Of a DNA stretch of 64,000 nt, positions 7,275 to 16,070 are shown one piece after another. How positions within the stretch are numbered: position 1 is the first letter of the stretch; each line of letters begins with the position of its first letter. Position numbers and translations under genes: made by a program. The notes below the pieces were generated by a model that was not told the origin of the DNA, did not search any database, and was given only the letters and a program-made list of their open reading frames with translations. The stretch is from Paenibacillus sp. FSL R7-0345 (GTDB lineage: Bacteria; Bacillota; Bacilli; Paenibacillales; Paenibacillaceae). Where the stretch lies: positions 6,224,001 to 6,288,000 of the forward strand of contig NZ_CP152002.1 in the NCBI RefSeq assembly GCF_038595055.1, in the 5' to 3' direction.

Positions 7275-8474
7275 ATGAATTCCGAACAATCTTCCTTGAA
7301 GAGTACCGTTCCCATCCCCCAGCCGATCAGAGATGACGGTGCCGGCAATGTCGATCTGGGTCCGCGCGATGTGCTGCGCGACCGGGAGAATCCTGATATG
7401 TTCGTCCCGCCCGTCACCGATAACGGGCTGATTCCGAATCTGAAGTTTTCCTTTTCGGATGCCCATATGCAGCTTAACTACGGCGGCTGGTCGCGGGAGG
7501 TTACGGTCCGGGAGCTTCCCGCCGCCACAACGCTTGCCGGAGTCAATATGAGCCTGACGCCCGGGGGCGTCCGGGAGCTGCACTGGCATCAGCAGGCGGA
7601 ATGGTCCTATATGCTGCTGGGCAGCGCCCGGATTACGGCCGTCGACCAGAACGGGCGCAATTTCATCGCCGATGTCGGACCGGGTGACCTGTGGTATTTC
7701 CCGCCGGGCATTCCCCATTCCATCCAGGGGTTAGAGCAGGGCTGCGAATTTCTGCTGGTCTTCGACGACGGCAGCTTCTCCGACCTGAACACCCTGTCCA
7801 TCTCTGACTGGTTCGCCCATACTCCAAAGGAAGTGCTGTCAGCTAACTTTGGAGTGCCTGAATCTGCCTTTGACTGTATACCGAAAGAGCAGGTGTACAT
7901 TTACCAGGATCAGGTACCTGAAGCGCTTGAGCGGCAGAAGGTGCAGTCTCCGTACGGCGAGATTCCGCTGAGCTTCAAGCACCGGCTGCTGGCCCAGCCC
8001 CCGCTGAAAACACCGGGCGGCAGCGTGCGGATTGTCGACTCTTCCAATTTCCCCATCTCCCGGAACATCGCTGCCGCGCTGGTCGAAATTGAGCCCCGCG
8101 CGATGCGCGAGCTGCACTGGCACCCGAATAACGACGAGTGGCAATACTACCTGAGCGGGCAAGGCCGGATGACGGTGTTCGGCGGCAACGGCGCAGCCCG
8201 CACCTTCAATTATAGAGCCGGGGATGTCGGCTATGTGCCTTTTGCCATGGGACACTACATCCAGAATACCGGTACAGAGACGTTATGGTTTCTGGAAATG
8301 TTCAAAAGCGACCGGTTCGCCGATGTCTCCCTGAATCAGTGGATGGCCTTAACCCCGCATGAGCTGGTCAGCAGCAACCTGCACATCGGTGCTCAAGTGA
8401 TGGATGCCCTGCGCAAGGTCAAATGGCCTGTCGTAAAATATCCCGGGTGCGGATCAGCGGCAGAAAAGGGCTGA
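7275..8474 (+). CDS. oxdC: Bicupin oxalate decarboxylase family protein with altered lid
   Basis: 399 residues; AAAGGAG 6-7 bases before ATG 7275. Two cupin domains each keep a complete Mn site: H103, H105, E109, H148 and H281, H283, E288, H327. The family converts oxalate to formate and CO2 in the cytosol, often under acid stress. Length and flanking blocks match Bacillus OxdC. The active-site lid of OxdC is SENST with a catalytic Glu; here residues 169-173 read SDLNT, so the Glu is Asp and the next residue is Leu. The C-terminal Glu (E341) is kept. It could be a decarboxylase with changed rate or lean to oxalate oxidase activity. Confidence 0.85.
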   Translation: MNSEQSSLKSTVPIPQPIRDDGAGNVDLGPRDVLRDRENPDMFVPPVTDNGLIPNLKFSFSDAHMQLNYGGWSREVTVRELPAATTLAGVNMSLTPGGVRELHWHQQAEWSYMLLGSARITAVDQNGRNFIADVGPGDLWYFPPGIPHSIQGLEQGCEFLLVFDDGSFSDLNTLSISDWFAHTPKEVLSANFGVPESAFDCIPKEQVYIYQDQVPEALERQKVQSPYGEIPLSFKHRLLAQPPLKTPGGSVRIVDSSNFPISRNIAAALVEIEPRAMRELHWHPNNDEWQYYLSGQGRMTVFGGNGAARTFNYRAGDVGYVPFAMGHYIQNTGTETLWFLEMFKSDRFADVSLNQWMALTPHELVSSNLHIGAQVMDALRKVKWPVVKYPGCGSAAEKG

Positions 8475-8492
8475 GTTACCTGTAAAAAAATA

Positions 8493-8528
8493 GCGGCCCG
8501 GACATAGCCTGTCCGGACCGTTTTTTTT
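8493..8528. terminator. Bidirectional terminator after the oxalate decarboxylase gene
   Basis: CGGCCCGGACA-tagcc-TGTCCGGACCG ending at 8520, followed by eight T on the plus strand. Seven A precede the hairpin, so it can also end the converging arsB transcript. Confidence 0.9.
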
Positions 8529-8558
8529 CATATACGCCTTCTTAACAGACAGCCGAAG

Positions 8559-9848
8559 CTAGAATAGCTTCAATGTCAGATAAAGCCCTAATAAAGTGAG
8601 GAATAGAGTCGGGATTGTCAGGACAATCCCTGTTCTGAAATAGGTACCCCACGATATCTTCACGCCCTTGGAGGACAGGACATGCAGCCACAGCAGGGTA
8701 GCGAGTGAGCCGATCGGCGTAATCTTCGGTCCCAGATCGGAGCCGATGACATTGGCATACACCAGTGCTTCCTTAATCAGCCCGGCAGCATGTGCTGTAT
8801 CCACCGCCAGCGCACCGATCAGCACGGTCGGCAGGTTATTCATAATGGAAGAAATAATGGCCGACAGGAACCCCATGCCCATCGTTGCCGTGAACAGCCC
8901 GTGCCCGGCCAGCCTGCTGATCAAATCAGCCAGCACATCGGTCAGTCCAACATTGCGCAGGCCGTAGACTACGACATACATCCCGATTGAGAAAAAGACA
9001 ATCGCCCACGGCGCGCCTTTGACCACTTCCATGGTCTTGATATTCGGGCTCCGGCTGGACATCCACAGGAAGAGAAGTGCAATCACACCGGCAACCAGCG
9101 AAACGGGGATACTCAGAAACTCGCTGACAAAATACCCGGCCAGCAGCACCGCCAGCACTATCCAGGACAGCCGGAACATCCGCTGGTCCCTGATGACTTC
9201 ACGCGGCACCCTGACCTGTGAGGCGTCGTAGCGCTTTGGAATGCTTTTGCGGAAATACAAATACAAGACCCCTATGCTGGCTCCCAGCGAGAACAGGGTA
9301 GGCAGCAGCATCCGTCCCGCGTACTGCATAAAGGTGATGCCGAAGAAATCGGCGGACACGATGTTGACCAGATTGCTGACGATCAGCGGCAGCGAGGTCG
9401 TATCGGCGATAAACCCGCTGGCGATGATGAACGGAAATACTTTTTTCTCATCAAAATTCAGAGCTCTAACCATCGCAAGCACAATCGGCGTCAGAATCAG
9501 CGCAGCCCCGTCATTGGCAAAAAAGGCCGAAACCACCGCTCCCAGCACAATTACGTAGATGAACATTAATGTACCATTGCCCCGGGCCGCCGCTGCCATA
9601 TGCAGTGCCGCCCACTCGAAAAAGCCGATTTGGTCCAGAATAAGTGAGATCAGAATAATCGCCACAAACGCCAGCGTCGCATTCCAGACAATCAGCGTTA
9701 CATCACGCACATCCGTGAAGCTTACTACTCCGGCCGCCAGCGCCAGCAGCGCACCTCCGCAAGCCGACCAGCCAATGGACAAGCCGCGCGGCTGCCAAAT
9801 GACAAAAACCAGTGTAACCACAAAAATAAGAATGGCTAAAACAACCAC
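8559..9848 (-). CDS. arsB: ArsB/ion-transporter-family membrane pump
   Basis: 429 residues from GTG 9848, chosen because GGGAGG lies 7-8 bases upstream and the first residues are then the first membrane helix; an ATG at 9899 has no site and adds a hydrophilic tail unlike the family. About 11-12 hydrophobic helices, with family blocks WNATLAFVAIILISLILDQIGFFEW, FFANDGAALILTPI, NLPTVLIGALA and GSDLGPKITPIGSLATLLWL. ArsB exports arsenite or antimonite using the proton gradient. No arsR, arsC or arsA lies nearby, so the substrate is not proven by context. Confidence 0.85.
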   Translation of the reverse strand: MVVLAILIFVVTLVFVIWQPRGLSIGWSACGGALLALAAGVVSFTDVRDVTLIVWNATLAFVAIILISLILDQIGFFEWAALHMAAAARGNGTLMFIYVIVLGAVVSAFFANDGAALILTPIVLAMVRALNFDEKKVFPFIIASGFIADTTSLPLIVSNLVNIVSADFFGITFMQYAGRMLLPTLFSLGASIGVLYLYFRKSIPKRYDASQVRVPREVIRDQRMFRLSWIVLAVLLAGYFVSEFLSIPVSLVAGVIALLFLWMSSRSPNIKTMEVVKGAPWAIVFFSIGMYVVVYGLRNVGLTDVLADLISRLAGHGLFTATMGMGFLSAIISSIMNNLPTVLIGALAVDTAHAAGLIKEALVYANVIGSDLGPKITPIGSLATLLWLHVLSSKGVKISWGTYFRTGIVLTIPTLFLTLLGLYLTLKLF

Positions 9849-10249
9849 AACCCAGCCTCCCGCCTGCTCAGGACAGCCATGCCCCAAGCACTTCCCCATA
9901 TGAAATTAATACTGTGAAACATAGACATTTCCTTATATGCTATCCTGCGGACCAGGAATAATCAAGAGGGGAATTCAGCAGTCAGCGGCACCGGAATACA
10001 CTTTATTTCAAACTTGCAGTCCGAACAAAACGCCTTCATGGAGGGCCGCATCGTTATGCGGTTTCGCGGAGGTGCTCAAGGAAATTACAGGCTTGCTGTG
10101 GCTAGCTCGCGGCATGAATTATTTATGGGATGAAGTACTATTGGCGTTCAGGAGCTCATATGCTTCAATAGGGAAACGAAAAGCAGCTTCCGGGAGGGGA
10201 GATGCCGGTCCGAGAGCCATTCTGCCGTTACGGATTGGAGGATCGGACC

Positions 10250-10330
10250 ATGAGTACAGACCAGCTTATCGCCCTGCTTGCCCTTGTCATTATGATCGTA
10301 CAGCTTGCCGTAAAAAAGGATAAATCCTAA
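10250..10330 (+). CDS. Tiny holin-like membrane peptide (possible type I toxin)
   Basis: 26 residues, MSTDQLIALLALVIMIVQLAVKKDKS. A GGAGG site stands 8 bases before the ATG. One hydrophobic helix is followed by a Lys-rich tail, the form of putative holin-like toxins of Bacillota type I toxin-antitoxin pairs. A strong 14-base-pair hairpin follows at 10345-10384. An antisense RNA would be expected over the leader or 3' end, but I cannot identify its promoter. The region between it and arsB holds nothing else convincing. Confidence 0.5.
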   Translation: MSTDQLIALLALVIMIVQLAVKKDKS

Positions 10331-10344
10331 TCGCACGCCAGCAG

Positions 10345-10387
10345 GCCGGACAGCTCCCGATGTAAATTCGGGGAGCTGTCCGGCTTT
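10345..10387. terminator. Strong hairpin after the holin-like peptide
   Basis: GCCGGACAGCTCCC (10345-10358), a 12-base loop, and GGGAGCTGTCCGGC (10371-10384) followed by TTTGGTGTTT. The stem is very strong but the T-run is short. Confidence 0.65.
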
Positions 10388-10455
10388 GGTGTTTGGGCGG
10401 ATGCTGGAAGGCAACCTGCGCGTGACTGACAATAATACGCTGAGCGCTCCATCAT

Positions 10456-10530
10456 CTAGTTGGATTTTCGCTACTTAATTCCATCGATTCTTAGTATTTA
10501 ACTAGTTGCCGATTATCCACTTAGCTTAAT
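10456..10530. repeat. Dispersed intergenic repeat, family 1
   Basis: TAGTTGGATTTTCGCTACTTAAT and a following TAACTAGTTGCC / TCCACTTAGC part match the units at 3160-3297 and 17500-17695. The 190-base spacer between the holin-like peptide hairpin and the SHAEG-repeat gene holds no gene. Confidence 0.5.
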
Positions 10531-10624
10531 CAAACGGCTCTGCAGCGGCGGCCATATGCATACAAAGTGCTACTCACCTAATTATATGAATGCACTTCAC
10601 AACAGCCCTGCCTAAAACCTTGGC

Positions 10625-12328
10625 CTACCGCACAAAAATACGCACCTGATCATCCCGTGTCCGGCTCATAACCCGGTATCCGGATACGGCTGACGTCGCA
10701 ATGCCTTCGTCATTCGGCATACAGTAGCCTCCCGGCTGGCAGGTGCCGTCATCACGGACAAGCAGCTTGCCGACAACCCCTACTGCCACCCACTCATCCC
10801 GCTGCAGCCGCGGAATATAATCCTCTGCGTCGTTCCATTCCGGATTCAGGACCGGTTCCGTTTTGGACGAGCCGGCGCGAACCACGTTGCCCTCTGTATC
10901 CCTGACCTCCGGGACCTCAACCTCCTGGTACTGGATCCGGTCCCATTCATCCGTGACGAACAGCTTGTGCCAGCGCAGATCACTGGAATCCGCCAGGACA
11001 GCCGGTCTTCCGCTTACTACGCCCAGAATGTAGGAATCCTTTGCACCAGCCTTGCGGATCTTCTCGCTGCCTCCATCAAAGGTAACAAAATATCCCGGCT
11101 CCAGCGCCTGCCCGTCAGAGGTCTCGAACATCTCCGCATAATCGGCTGCAGCCGGGGAAATAACAGTACCGTCCAGATAAAGATTCCCTGTGACTCCTTC
11201 AATTACCGCTGAATTAAGACTCGGACCTACCGCCAGCCCGTTAGCCAGATGCCAGGAATAGGCGAACCGGGTTGATCCGTTCTGGCCCATAATATGTGAG
11301 CCGGTATGCCCGGGCAGTACGGTCGTATTCTCGCCTTCGGCATGGGAATTTGCCCCGAAGGCGTGGGTCATGAAGCCTTCGGCATGCGACGCTTGCCCGT
11401 CAGCCGTAGTATCTGCACCTTCGGCATGGGCATAGGCGCCGCTGGCCAGTGTACTCACGCCTTCGGCATGGCTAAAGGCACCGCTGGCTACAGAGTTAGC
11501 GCCCTCCGCATGGGCCGACGGGCCGCTGGCTGTCGTCTGAAAGCCTTCGGCGTGAGTGGCTGTGCCGCTGGCTGTTGTGTTCTGCCCTTCGGCATGCGAG
11601 CCGAGATTTCCGCTGGCAATCGTCCGGAAGCCTTCGGCATGGGCCGCCGTCCCGCTGGCCGATGTGCTCTGCCCCTCGGCATGTGAGAAGTCGCCCTGTG
11701 CCACCGGCCCCGCCGCAGCCGTTACATCGGAGGTACCTCCCTCCGCATGCGAAGCAAAGCCGAGCGAGGTTGTGCCAACCCCCTCTGCGTGAGAGCCGGC
11801 GCCGCTGGCAAAGTTAGGCGCCGGATTACCCTGCTGGTCGGCGCCGCCGCCTTCCGCATGCGAAGCCCTTCCGGCCGCCGAGTTCCCTTCTCCTTCGGCG
11901 TGGGCACTTGCTGCACCGGCCTGAGTCGATGTACGGAGACCTTCCGTATGTGAATAGTCTCCCCACGCCTGTGTAGCATTGCCTTCGGCGTGGGCTTCTG
12001 CTCCGGCTGCCAGCGTCATTGAACCCTCTGTGTGCGTGCTTTCCCCCATTGCATGGGTCATATATCCCTCAGCGTGAGAAGCCACTCCGCTGGCTGTTGT
12101 TGAAGTGCCTTCGGCATGGGCCGTATCATTCGTTGCCTGTGTAAGATAGCCCTCGGCATGAGACGCGCTTGCACTCGCTACGGCAGTACTTCCCTCTGCG
12201 TGGGAGCTATTTCCGCTGGCAACCGTAGAAAACCCTTCCGAGTGAGCGGCTGCACCGCTCGCAGTCGTGTTCAATCCTTCGGCATGGGCAGCGAAGCCGC
12301 TCGCCGTGTTACCAATCCCTTCCCCCAT
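10625..12328 (-). CDS. SHAEG-repeat protein with peptidase G2 autocleavage domain
   Basis: 567 residues from ATG 12328; a stop lies just upstream in frame and a GGTGAT site is 5 bases away. Residues 1-370 are about 22 copies of a 14-16-residue unit centred on (S/A)HAEG with T-ASG between, the pattern of YadA/Hep-Hag-like left-handed beta helices and of phage appendage spikes. The C-terminal 200 residues (ADYAEMFE, EPGYFVTFDGG, ILGVVSGRPAVL, WVAVGVVGKLLVRDDG) match the peptidase G2 / intramolecular chaperone domain known from Bacillus phage neck appendages, which trimerises the spike and cuts itself off. No signal peptide is seen. No other phage genes are near, so a domesticated spike or spore-surface protein is likely. 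Confidence 0.8.
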   Translation of the reverse strand: MGEGIGNTASGFAAHAEGLNTTASGAAAHSEGFSTVASGNSSHAEGSTAVASASASHAEGYLTQATNDTAHAEGTSTTASGVASHAEGYMTHAMGESTHTEGSMTLAAGAEAHAEGNATQAWGDYSHTEGLRTSTQAGAASAHAEGEGNSAAGRASHAEGGGADQQGNPAPNFASGAGSHAEGVGTTSLGFASHAEGGTSDVTAAAGPVAQGDFSHAEGQSTSASGTAAHAEGFRTIASGNLGSHAEGQNTTASGTATHAEGFQTTASGPSAHAEGANSVASGAFSHAEGVSTLASGAYAHAEGADTTADGQASHAEGFMTHAFGANSHAEGENTTVLPGHTGSHIMGQNGSTRFAYSWHLANGLAVGPSLNSAVIEGVTGNLYLDGTVISPAAADYAEMFETSDGQALEPGYFVTFDGGSEKIRKAGAKDSYILGVVSGRPAVLADSSDLRWHKLFVTDEWDRIQYQEVEVPEVRDTEGNVVRAGSSKTEPVLNPEWNDAEDYIPRLQRDEWVAVGVVGKLLVRDDGTCQPGGYCMPNDEGIATSAVSGYRVMSRTRDDQVRIFVR

Positions 12329-12476
12329 TCCAGATCACCGCTTTCGTCCGTATTACAATAAACTATGTCCCACAGCGGAGAGCAGTAACGGCAGAACGGT
12401 CCAAGTTATCCAAATTGGCGCATGACACGGCCGGCACAGCAGCCCATAATAATTTCCGAAATATCACTTACTAAAG

Positions 12477-12505
12477 TTGAGAAACATTAAAAAGTATAGT
12501 AAGAT
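12477..12505 (+). promoter_or_regulatory. Sigma-A promoter of the luciferase-like gene
   Basis: TTGAGA (12477-12482), 17 bases, TAAGAT (12500-12505), about 28 bases before the ATG at 12534. Confidence 0.55.
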
Positions 12506-12533
12506 AGATTCATGAAGAAGGAGGCGGATTAAG

Positions 12534-13574
12534 ATGGAAATAGGAATCAGCACATTTTTGGAAACGACACCCGATCCGGTGACCGGCAAGGTAATTAGCC
12601 ATGCTGAAAGACTGCGTGAGGCGGTTGAGGAAATCGTCCTGGCCGACCAGGTCGGACTGGATGTATACGGAATCGGAGAGCATCACCGGGCCGATTATGC
12701 CGGAAGCGCGCCTGCGGTTGTCCTGGCGGCTGCAGCGGCAATGACCAAGAACATCCGGCTTACCAGCGCCGTATCCGTACTTTCATCGGATGACCCGGTA
12801 CGGGTCTATCAGCAATTCGCCACACTTGACGGCATCTCTAACGGACGGGCGGAGATTATGGCTGGCCGGGGATCTTTTATCGAATCCTTCCCGCTGTTCG
12901 GCTACAGTCTGGACGATTATAATGAACTATTCGAAGAAAATCTCGAGCTGCTGCTGAAAATCCGCGCCTCCGAGAAGGTAACCTGGCGCGGCGGCCACCG
13001 TCCGGCGATTGACAACCTGCCTGTCTATCCGCGTGCGGTACAAGACCCGCTGCCGGTATGGATTGCCACCGGCGGCAATCCCGAGTCGGCTATCCGGGCG
13101 GGCATGCTCGGTCTTCCGGTAGCATTCGCCATCATCGGCGGCATGCCGGAACGCTTCGCACCGCTGGTGAAGCTGTACAAGGAAGCCGCGGCGCGGGCTG
13201 GGCACAACCCTGACAAGCTGCAGATTGCGACCCATTCCCACGGCTTCGTCGGAGAAACAACCGAGCAGGCGGCGGCTCTGTTCTATCCTTCCACCCAGGC
13301 GCAGATGAATGTGATCGGACGCGAGCGCGGCTGGGGTCAGAGCTACAACCGCGCAACCTACGACGATGCCCGCAGCCTGCGCGGAGCACTGTATGTCGGC
13401 GACTCCGAGTATGTAGCAGAGAAGATCATTCTGCTGCACAAAAACCTCGGCGTAACCCGCTTCTTCCTCCACGTCAACGTCGGCACCATGCCGCACCGCG
13501 AGGTTATGCGCGCGATCGAGCTGCTCGGCACCAAGGTTGCCCCGATTGTACGGCAGGAGCTGGCCCGGAAATAA
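12534..13574 (+). CDS. Luciferase-like (LLM) flavin-dependent monooxygenase
   Basis: 346 residues; AAGGAGG 9-10 bases before ATG 12534. The full-length TIM-barrel fold of the bacterial luciferase superfamily is recognisable from GIGEHHRADYAGSAPAVVLAAAA, RAEIMAGRGSFIESFPLFGY and VWIATGGNPESAIRAG. These enzymes use reduced FMN or F420; the Bacillota members of this subgroup generally use FMNH2 supplied by a partner reductase. Substrate unknown. Single gene with its own promoter and terminator. Confidence 0.85.
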   Translation: MEIGISTFLETTPDPVTGKVISHAERLREAVEEIVLADQVGLDVYGIGEHHRADYAGSAPAVVLAAAAAMTKNIRLTSAVSVLSSDDPVRVYQQFATLDGISNGRAEIMAGRGSFIESFPLFGYSLDDYNELFEENLELLLKIRASEKVTWRGGHRPAIDNLPVYPRAVQDPLPVWIATGGNPESAIRAGMLGLPVAFAIIGGMPERFAPLVKLYKEAAARAGHNPDKLQIATHSHGFVGETTEQAAALFYPSTQAQMNVIGRERGWGQSYNRATYDDARSLRGALYVGDSEYVAEKIILLHKNLGVTRFFLHVNVGTMPHREVMRAIELLGTKVAPIVRQELARK

Positions 13575-13587
13575 CGTTATGTAATGT

Positions 13588-13637
13588 AAAAGAGATGCCC
13601 CGCAGACCATCCCCCGGTCTGTCGGGCATCTCTTTTT
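13588..13637 (+). terminator. Terminator after the luciferase-like gene
   Basis: AGAGATGCCC...GGGCATCTCT with an inner GCAGACC/GGTCTG stem, ending in TTTTTT. The A-run before it lets it serve the converging lipoprotein gene at 13665 too. Confidence 0.9.
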
Positions 13638-13664
13638 TGGCGTTGTTCAAGGTCTGAGCTGCAG

Positions 13665-14105
13665 TTAACCGCCTATGGAATCAAATTTGCTCACCACTCC
13701 GTTTTTGTAAACCTGAATCGCGCTATATTTCCCGCTGCTGTCACCAAGCTCAAAAAACCTTATTTTTCCCAGCCGCTGATCCGTATACTCTGTTGTCCCC
13801 AGCTCATTCACATCTAGTCTTAATAAATGATCCTTTAATTCTGATTTCAACGACTCCAGATACTTCGCTTCCTTATCCCTCCCGGTTACCAGGTGGTTAA
13901 CGATAAGATAAGCCTGCCCGCCGGCAGGTGAATACAGATACAGTCCGCTTTTATCCTTGATCTGGTTTACAAAGCTTCTAGCACCACTGCTAAGCTGCTT
14001 CAATTCTACCTCTTTAGGCTCTCCTTTAGCTAAACTGCTGCATCCTGCTATAATAGCAACCATAAAGATACACAGACAGCTTGCTACAGCAGTCATTTTT
14101 CTCAT
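13665..14105 (-). CDS. Putative lipoprotein of unknown function
   Basis: 146 residues; AAGGAGG ends 7 bases before ATG 14105. A lipoprotein signal peptide (MRKMTAVASCLCIFMVAIIAGC) with the lipobox IAGC predicts an outer-face membrane lipoprotein. The mature part is a small mixed alpha/beta domain (ARSFVNQIKDKSGLYLYSPAGGQAYLIVNHLVTG, KIRFFELGDSSGKYSAIQVYKNG) that I do not recognise. It is the second gene of a pair, 27 bases after the stalk-domain protein, so both are probably made together and act outside the cell. Confidence 0.75.
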   Translation of the reverse strand: MRKMTAVASCLCIFMVAIIAGCSSLAKGEPKEVELKQLSSGARSFVNQIKDKSGLYLYSPAGGQAYLIVNHLVTGRDKEAKYLESLKSELKDHLLRLDVNELGTTEYTDQRLGKIRFFELGDSSGKYSAIQVYKNGVVSKFDSIGG

Positions 14106-14132
14106 TATGCTCCTCCTTAACCCACCCCGGAT

Positions 14133-15269
14133 TTATTGCGTACCCACTGTATACGTCACGGTCTTCACTTTTCCGTCAGGCAGCGTTGCATAGGTGAAAG
14201 TCATCACGTTTCCCTCCCGCTTCTTCAGCACCAGCATTTTTGTCAGATAAAAGTCATCCGAGCCGTCTGCCCGGTCCCACTCTTTACGGTCCCCGGCACT
14301 GATCAGTTGCTGACTAAGATTGACGCTTGTCCCGCTTGCTGTATGAATGGCAAATAACTGTGTGCTTGTCATTAAGCGCGCCAGAATAATATCTTCCGCC
14401 GCGTATTCGATGGTGTAATTCCCTTCTGTGCCTGTGATGCTTTGCAGGTCAAAGAGCTTACCCGGACTCCCGTCCGCGTTTATGTACTGGACACTCCCGC
14501 CGTCAGTCATGTAGAGCTGGCCCGTCTTCAGCAGTGGAGCTTTTATGTATGATTTGGCCATATAGTGATAGTCCATCTGCTTCAGGATTTTGCCGTTCCG
14601 GATCAGTACCTGATAGCTGTTGCTGAAATCATTGAACATCGCATAATGGTTATCGGTGAGCAGCAAAAGCTCCGTACCCTTACCTACATTCTTAACCGCA
14701 AGGCTATGGGTATAAATCAGATCCGTAAACGGCAGCGCCCCGATCAGCACCGGCTTTCCGGTAACGGAAGCACTATAAAATACATCGCCGTTCTTTTGGG
14801 AGACCCAGTACGTCCTGCCTTGCGTGGAAGCAACCGAATAACGCAGCTCGTCCACAATATTCAGGCGGTTGCTGTCTTTGTCATACACCGTTTTGCCGCC
14901 CAGCAGACTGACTGCCGACACCAGCGGGACATAGATTTTACCTTTGAGGATACGGGGTGCTTCAGCCAGAGTTGACGCATTGCCGTCTACCGTTGCGTTA
15001 ACAGTACCGGCAGTTAATGTAACTTCATGTCCCGGACGGATCAGCTTCGCTGACTTCGTACTTTGGTTCCAGGTGAGTGCGTAGCCCATCGTCTCTGCCA
15101 GCTGCTGCAGCGGAACAAGCGTAGTACCAGAAGTAACTACCTGGCTGCTGCCCAGCGAAGTCTCTTTGTAATTCAGCTGAATAACACTGTCCGCAGCCGC
15201 AGATGCCGCTCCCGGACTTAAAGCGATGGCCGCGGCCAGAATGCCGGCAGCCAGCTTCCCATTTTTCAT
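14133..15269 (-). CDS. Exported protein with copper amine oxidase N-terminal (stalk) domain
   Basis: 378 residues from ATG 15269; GGGGGAGG lies 8 bases upstream, inside an alternative start 18 bases up. A classic signal peptide (MKNGKLAAGILAAAIALSPGAASA) is followed by a stalk domain (TTLVPLQQLAETMGYALTWNQSTKSAKLI, then GKIYVPLVSAVSLLGG), about residues 35-125, common in Paenibacillus secreted proteins. The remaining 250 residues look like a beta-propeller-type repeat (TYWVSQKNGDVFYSA, ELLLLTDNHYAMFN, QLYMTDGGSVQYINADGS). No catalytic residues of amine oxidases are present. Probably a wall-associated binding or sensing protein. Confidence 0.8.
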   Translation of the reverse strand: MKNGKLAAGILAAAIALSPGAASAAADSVIQLNYKETSLGSSQVVTSGTTLVPLQQLAETMGYALTWNQSTKSAKLIRPGHEVTLTAGTVNATVDGNASTLAEAPRILKGKIYVPLVSAVSLLGGKTVYDKDSNRLNIVDELRYSVASTQGRTYWVSQKNGDVFYSASVTGKPVLIGALPFTDLIYTHSLAVKNVGKGTELLLLTDNHYAMFNDFSNSYQVLIRNGKILKQMDYHYMAKSYIKAPLLKTGQLYMTDGGSVQYINADGSPGKLFDLQSITGTEGNYTIEYAAEDIILARLMTSTQLFAIHTASGTSVNLSQQLISAGDRKEWDRADGSDDFYLTKMLVLKKREGNVMTFTYATLPDGKVKTVTYTVGTQ

Positions 15270-15356
15270 TATGTAATCCTCCCCCATGCAGATATCTATG
15301 TATTAATGGACGAGATTATTTGGAAAAAGTTTCAATATTATTCACGGATCCCAAAT

Positions 15357-15405
15357 AAAAAAACACCCGTTTGTTCCGCAGCATAATACTGCAGACAAAC
15401 AGGGT
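15357..15405 (-). terminator. Terminator of the isochorismatase-family gene
   Basis: On the minus strand, GACACCCTGTTTGTCTGCAG...CTGCGGAACAAACGGGTGTTTTTTT forms a long imperfect stem followed by seven T. Confidence 0.85.
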
Positions 15406-15422
15406 GTCACTGGTCATTCATA

Positions 15423-15914
15423 CTACTGGTTAATCAAATAGGGAATCACCGGATACGAGATCAGATTGCGGTCTCTGTGGGCGGCAGTCACGGTATCGCT
15501 GTGTGCGCTCAGAACGCCATTTTGCAGCAAAACCGGCCGGAAGCCCCGTTCGCTCGCCCCATTGTAGGTAAACTGCACGCAGTGCTCAGCCGAGAAGCCG
15601 GAGATAATCAGCAGCTCAACACCGTGCTCCTTCAGAAGCTGCTCCAGCTCTGTTTTCCAGAATGCGTTCGAATGCTCTTTGGTAACTTTCAGGTCACTGT
15701 CCGCTACCCGGATTTCCGGAATAATATTATAGCGCTCCTTGGTATCTTCCTCTATTCCCTCAATATCCTGAATGTGAATGACCAGCTGGTCCTTCTCCCG
15801 GAGCATGTCCGCCACATAATTCATATATTCGCAGCCGCGGTCCAGCGTCTTCTGATCCACGTAATCCCGCACATGAATCTCCTGCATATCGATGATCAAA
15901 TAGCCCAGCTTCAT
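15423..15914 (-). CDS. Isochorismatase-like cysteine hydrolase
   Basis: 163 residues from ATG 15914, preceded by AAGGAGG. The cysteine-hydrolase triad is visible: D9 (LIIDMQ), K79 (KVTKEHSNAF) and C112 (SAEHCV), and the length fits the compact nicotinamidase/isochorismatase fold. Members hydrolyse small amides such as nicotinamide or N-carbamoyl compounds, or isochorismate. No siderophore or NAD genes are adjacent, so the substrate is open. Divergent from the c-di-AMP riboswitch transcript. Confidence 0.85.
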   Translation of the reverse strand: MKLGYLIIDMQEIHVRDYVDQKTLDRGCEYMNYVADMLREKDQLVIHIQDIEGIEEDTKERYNIIPEIRVADSDLKVTKEHSNAFWKTELEQLLKEHGVELLIISGFSAEHCVQFTYNGASERGFRPVLLQNGVLSAHSDTVTAAHRDRNLISYPVIPYLINQ

Positions 15915-16037
15915 CAAGACCCTCCTTGTTGTAAAAAGATATGCCGATATCGTACAACACAATCAAGCAGTAAGCCAAATAAAGTTTAATTATAATTTTC
16001 CTTGAAAAATATTATGCCGTGCACTCTGCCAACAGCT

Positions 16038-16066
16038 TTGACTTCAGCAAACTTTGCAGGTTATAC
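16038..16066 (+). promoter_or_regulatory. Sigma-A promoter of the c-di-AMP riboswitch transcript
   Basis: TTGACT (16038-16043), exactly 17 bases, TTATAC (16061-16066). Transcription would start near 16073, at the 5' edge of the riboswitch. Confidence 0.65.
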
Positions 16067-16070
16067 TTGA

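Noticed and set aside
9937..10323. 128-codon open frame on the plus strand after arsB
   Set aside because: No ribosome site, no recognisable domain, Cys/Pro/Arg-rich out-of-frame composition; it overlaps the better supported 26-residue peptide in another frame.
10625..12328. Repeat protein considered as a trimeric autotransporter adhesin (YadA)
   Set aside because: No signal peptide or membrane anchor is present, and the host looks Gram-positive; the C-terminal domain is of the peptidase G2 type instead.
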